Source of the DNA: Acidimicrobiia bacterium
GTDB lineage: Bacteria > Actinomycetota > Acidimicrobiia > Acidimicrobiales > AC-14
NCBI GenBank assembly: GCA_019243595.1
Contig: JAFAUA010000530.1
Span: forward strand, 1-6,338
Reading direction: 5' to 3'
Length of the DNA: 6,338 nucleotides
The position numbers and the translations under genes were made by a program. The notes under the pieces are model-generated. The model had not been told where the DNA came from. It made no database searches and saw nothing but the letters and a program-made list of their open reading frames with translations. Position 1 is the stretch's first letter. Every line of letters starts with the position of its first letter. This document shows positions 5,530 through 6,338 of the stretch, piece after piece.

Positions 5530-6338
5530 GGGTTCTCCAGCCGGCAGCGCACGGTCGTGCCCCGCCCTTGAACGGATTCGAATTCGAGCACGGCCCCGAT
5601 GGCGTCGGCCCGCTCGCGCATGCCGAGCATGCCGTAGGAGTCGACACGGCCGGCCCGCCCGATGGGGAAGCCCTTCCCGTCATCCTCGACGACCAGCAGG
5701 GCGCTGGTGCCGTTGCAGCGCCACTGAACGCTGACGTGCTTGGCCTGGGCGTGGCGCTCGACGTTGCTGATCGCCTCCTGGGCGATGCGCCACATTTCCC
5801 GCTCCTGAGGGACGGGCAGACGCGCTGTTTCCTCGTGGCGGAACGACGCCTCGATGGCGGCTCGCCCGCGGACCCGGGCAAGGAAGCCGTCGAGCGCGTC
5901 GACCAGGCCGCGCGTTTCGGTGACGTCGGTCCGCATGTCATAGAGCGTCTCTCGCACCTCGCCCACGACCGAGCGGACGTCGGCGCGCAACTGCTCGAGG
6001 TCGTTGTGGACGGGCTGGCCGTCGGCTCGCTTGACGATGCGGTCGAGCTCGAAGGCGACGTAGGCGAGTGACTGTCCGATGCGGTCGTGCAGCTCACGGG
6101 CGATGCGGGTGCGCTCCTCGGCGGCGCCGACGTTGCGCAGCCGGGCGAACCAGCGGGCGTTGTCGATGCCGAGGGCGGCGGGCTCCAGGAGCCCTTCGAT
6201 GAGGCGAGCCTCGCGTGCCCCGAGGCGCCCCTCGACGGTGTGCTCGAGGGCGACGACGCCGATGAGCTGATCTCGGGCGCGCAGGGGGGCGTACACGCCG
6301 GAGCTCGAGCTCGCCGCCAGTCCGGCGCCCTGCCTGTT
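5526..6338 (-). CDS. NarL-type sensor histidine kinase (GAF, HisKA_3, HATPase), C-terminal 270 residues
   Basis: The frame is open to the right edge, so the N-terminus lies outside; the GTG at 6296 is internal. The first 65 or so residues (SSGVYAPLRARDQLIGVVAL, then EARLIEGLLEPAALGIDNA) are the end of a GAF-type sensory domain. The HisKA_3 dimerisation segment ERTRIARELHDRIGQSLAY carries the phospho-acceptor His (codon 6089-6087). The HATPase part has the N box EAISNVERHA, G1 box VVEDDGKGF, GMLGMRERA and GRGTTVRCRL. This is the DesK/NarX/LiaS class of kinases that pair with NarL-type regulators, here the gene overlapping its stop codon. No membrane segment is seen in the visible part, so whether the sensor is soluble or membrane-bound cannot be told. 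Confidence 0.95.
   Translation of the reverse strand, partial: NRQGAGLAASSSSGVYAPLRARDQLIGVVALEHTVEGRLGAREARLIEGLLEPAALGIDNARWFARLRNVGAAEERTRIARELHDRIGQSLAYVAFELDRIVKRADGQPVHNDLEQLRADVRSVVGEVRETLYDMRTDVTETRGLVDALDGFLARVRGRAAIEASFRHEETARLPVPQEREMWRIAQEAISNVERHAQAKHVSVQWRCNGTSALLVVEDDGKGFPIGRAGRVDSYGMLGMRERADAIGAVLEFESVQGRGTTVRCRLENP

Noticed and set aside
5354..6097. Reverse-strand frame of 247 codons overlapping the kinase and regulator
   Set aside because: It is an out-of-frame Ser/Arg/Pro-rich shadow of the kinase, which has all expected motifs in another frame.

Overview
The window is GC-rich, densely coding DNA with no mobile elements, tRNAs, rRNAs or CRISPR arrays. Codon use, a GTG start, Ala/Pro-rich secreted proteins, Flp-type pilins with the G|ASLVEY processing site, and the paralogue types all point to a high-GC actinobacterium. 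Class Acidimicrobiia or a relative is my best guess, from recollection of similar protein families and not from any search. No gene-free stretch exceeds 300 bases; the longest is 136 bases (4713-4848).

Left part (1-3447). Two leftward genes, a lipoprotein cut by the window edge and a pyridoxamine 5'-phosphate oxidase-like flavin/F420 split-barrel protein, sit head to head with two rightward genes across a gap of about 30 bases. The rightward pair is an N-acyl-D-amino-acid deacylase-like amidohydrolase and a Gfo/Idh/MocA oxidoreductase. The oxidoreductase reading frame begins at the amidohydrolase stop codon and has no ATG, GTG or TTG before codon 61, so the pair looks translationally coupled through an unusual start. 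The amidohydrolase keeps the HxH, bridging Cys and catalytic Asp of D-aminoacylases but seems to lack the two beta-site histidines.

Middle (3448-4270). A leftward gene for an exported or membrane-anchored protein, with a Pro/Ala linker and an HEIGH metalloprotease motif, converges on the oxidoreductase with only 4 bases between stops. Its probable promoter lies right next to a strong intrinsic terminator (15-bp perfect stem, T5 tract) that ends the pilin transcript.

Right part (4287-6338). Two tandem, related Flp pilin genes lie downstream, on the same strand, of a NarL-type two-component system: a GAF/HisKA_3 histidine kinase (N-terminus outside the window) and its LuxR/NarL response regulator, which overlap by ATGA. 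The 136-base gap between regulator and pilins holds a 14-base palindrome containing a GCCGATAG box, plus a GC hairpin just upstream of the first pilin. A plausible reading is that the two-component system controls pilin expression. The Tad secretion machinery is not in the window, and I found no clearly new system here. The best leads are the unusual start, the altered amidohydrolase active site, the orphan HEIGH protein and the pilin leader region.
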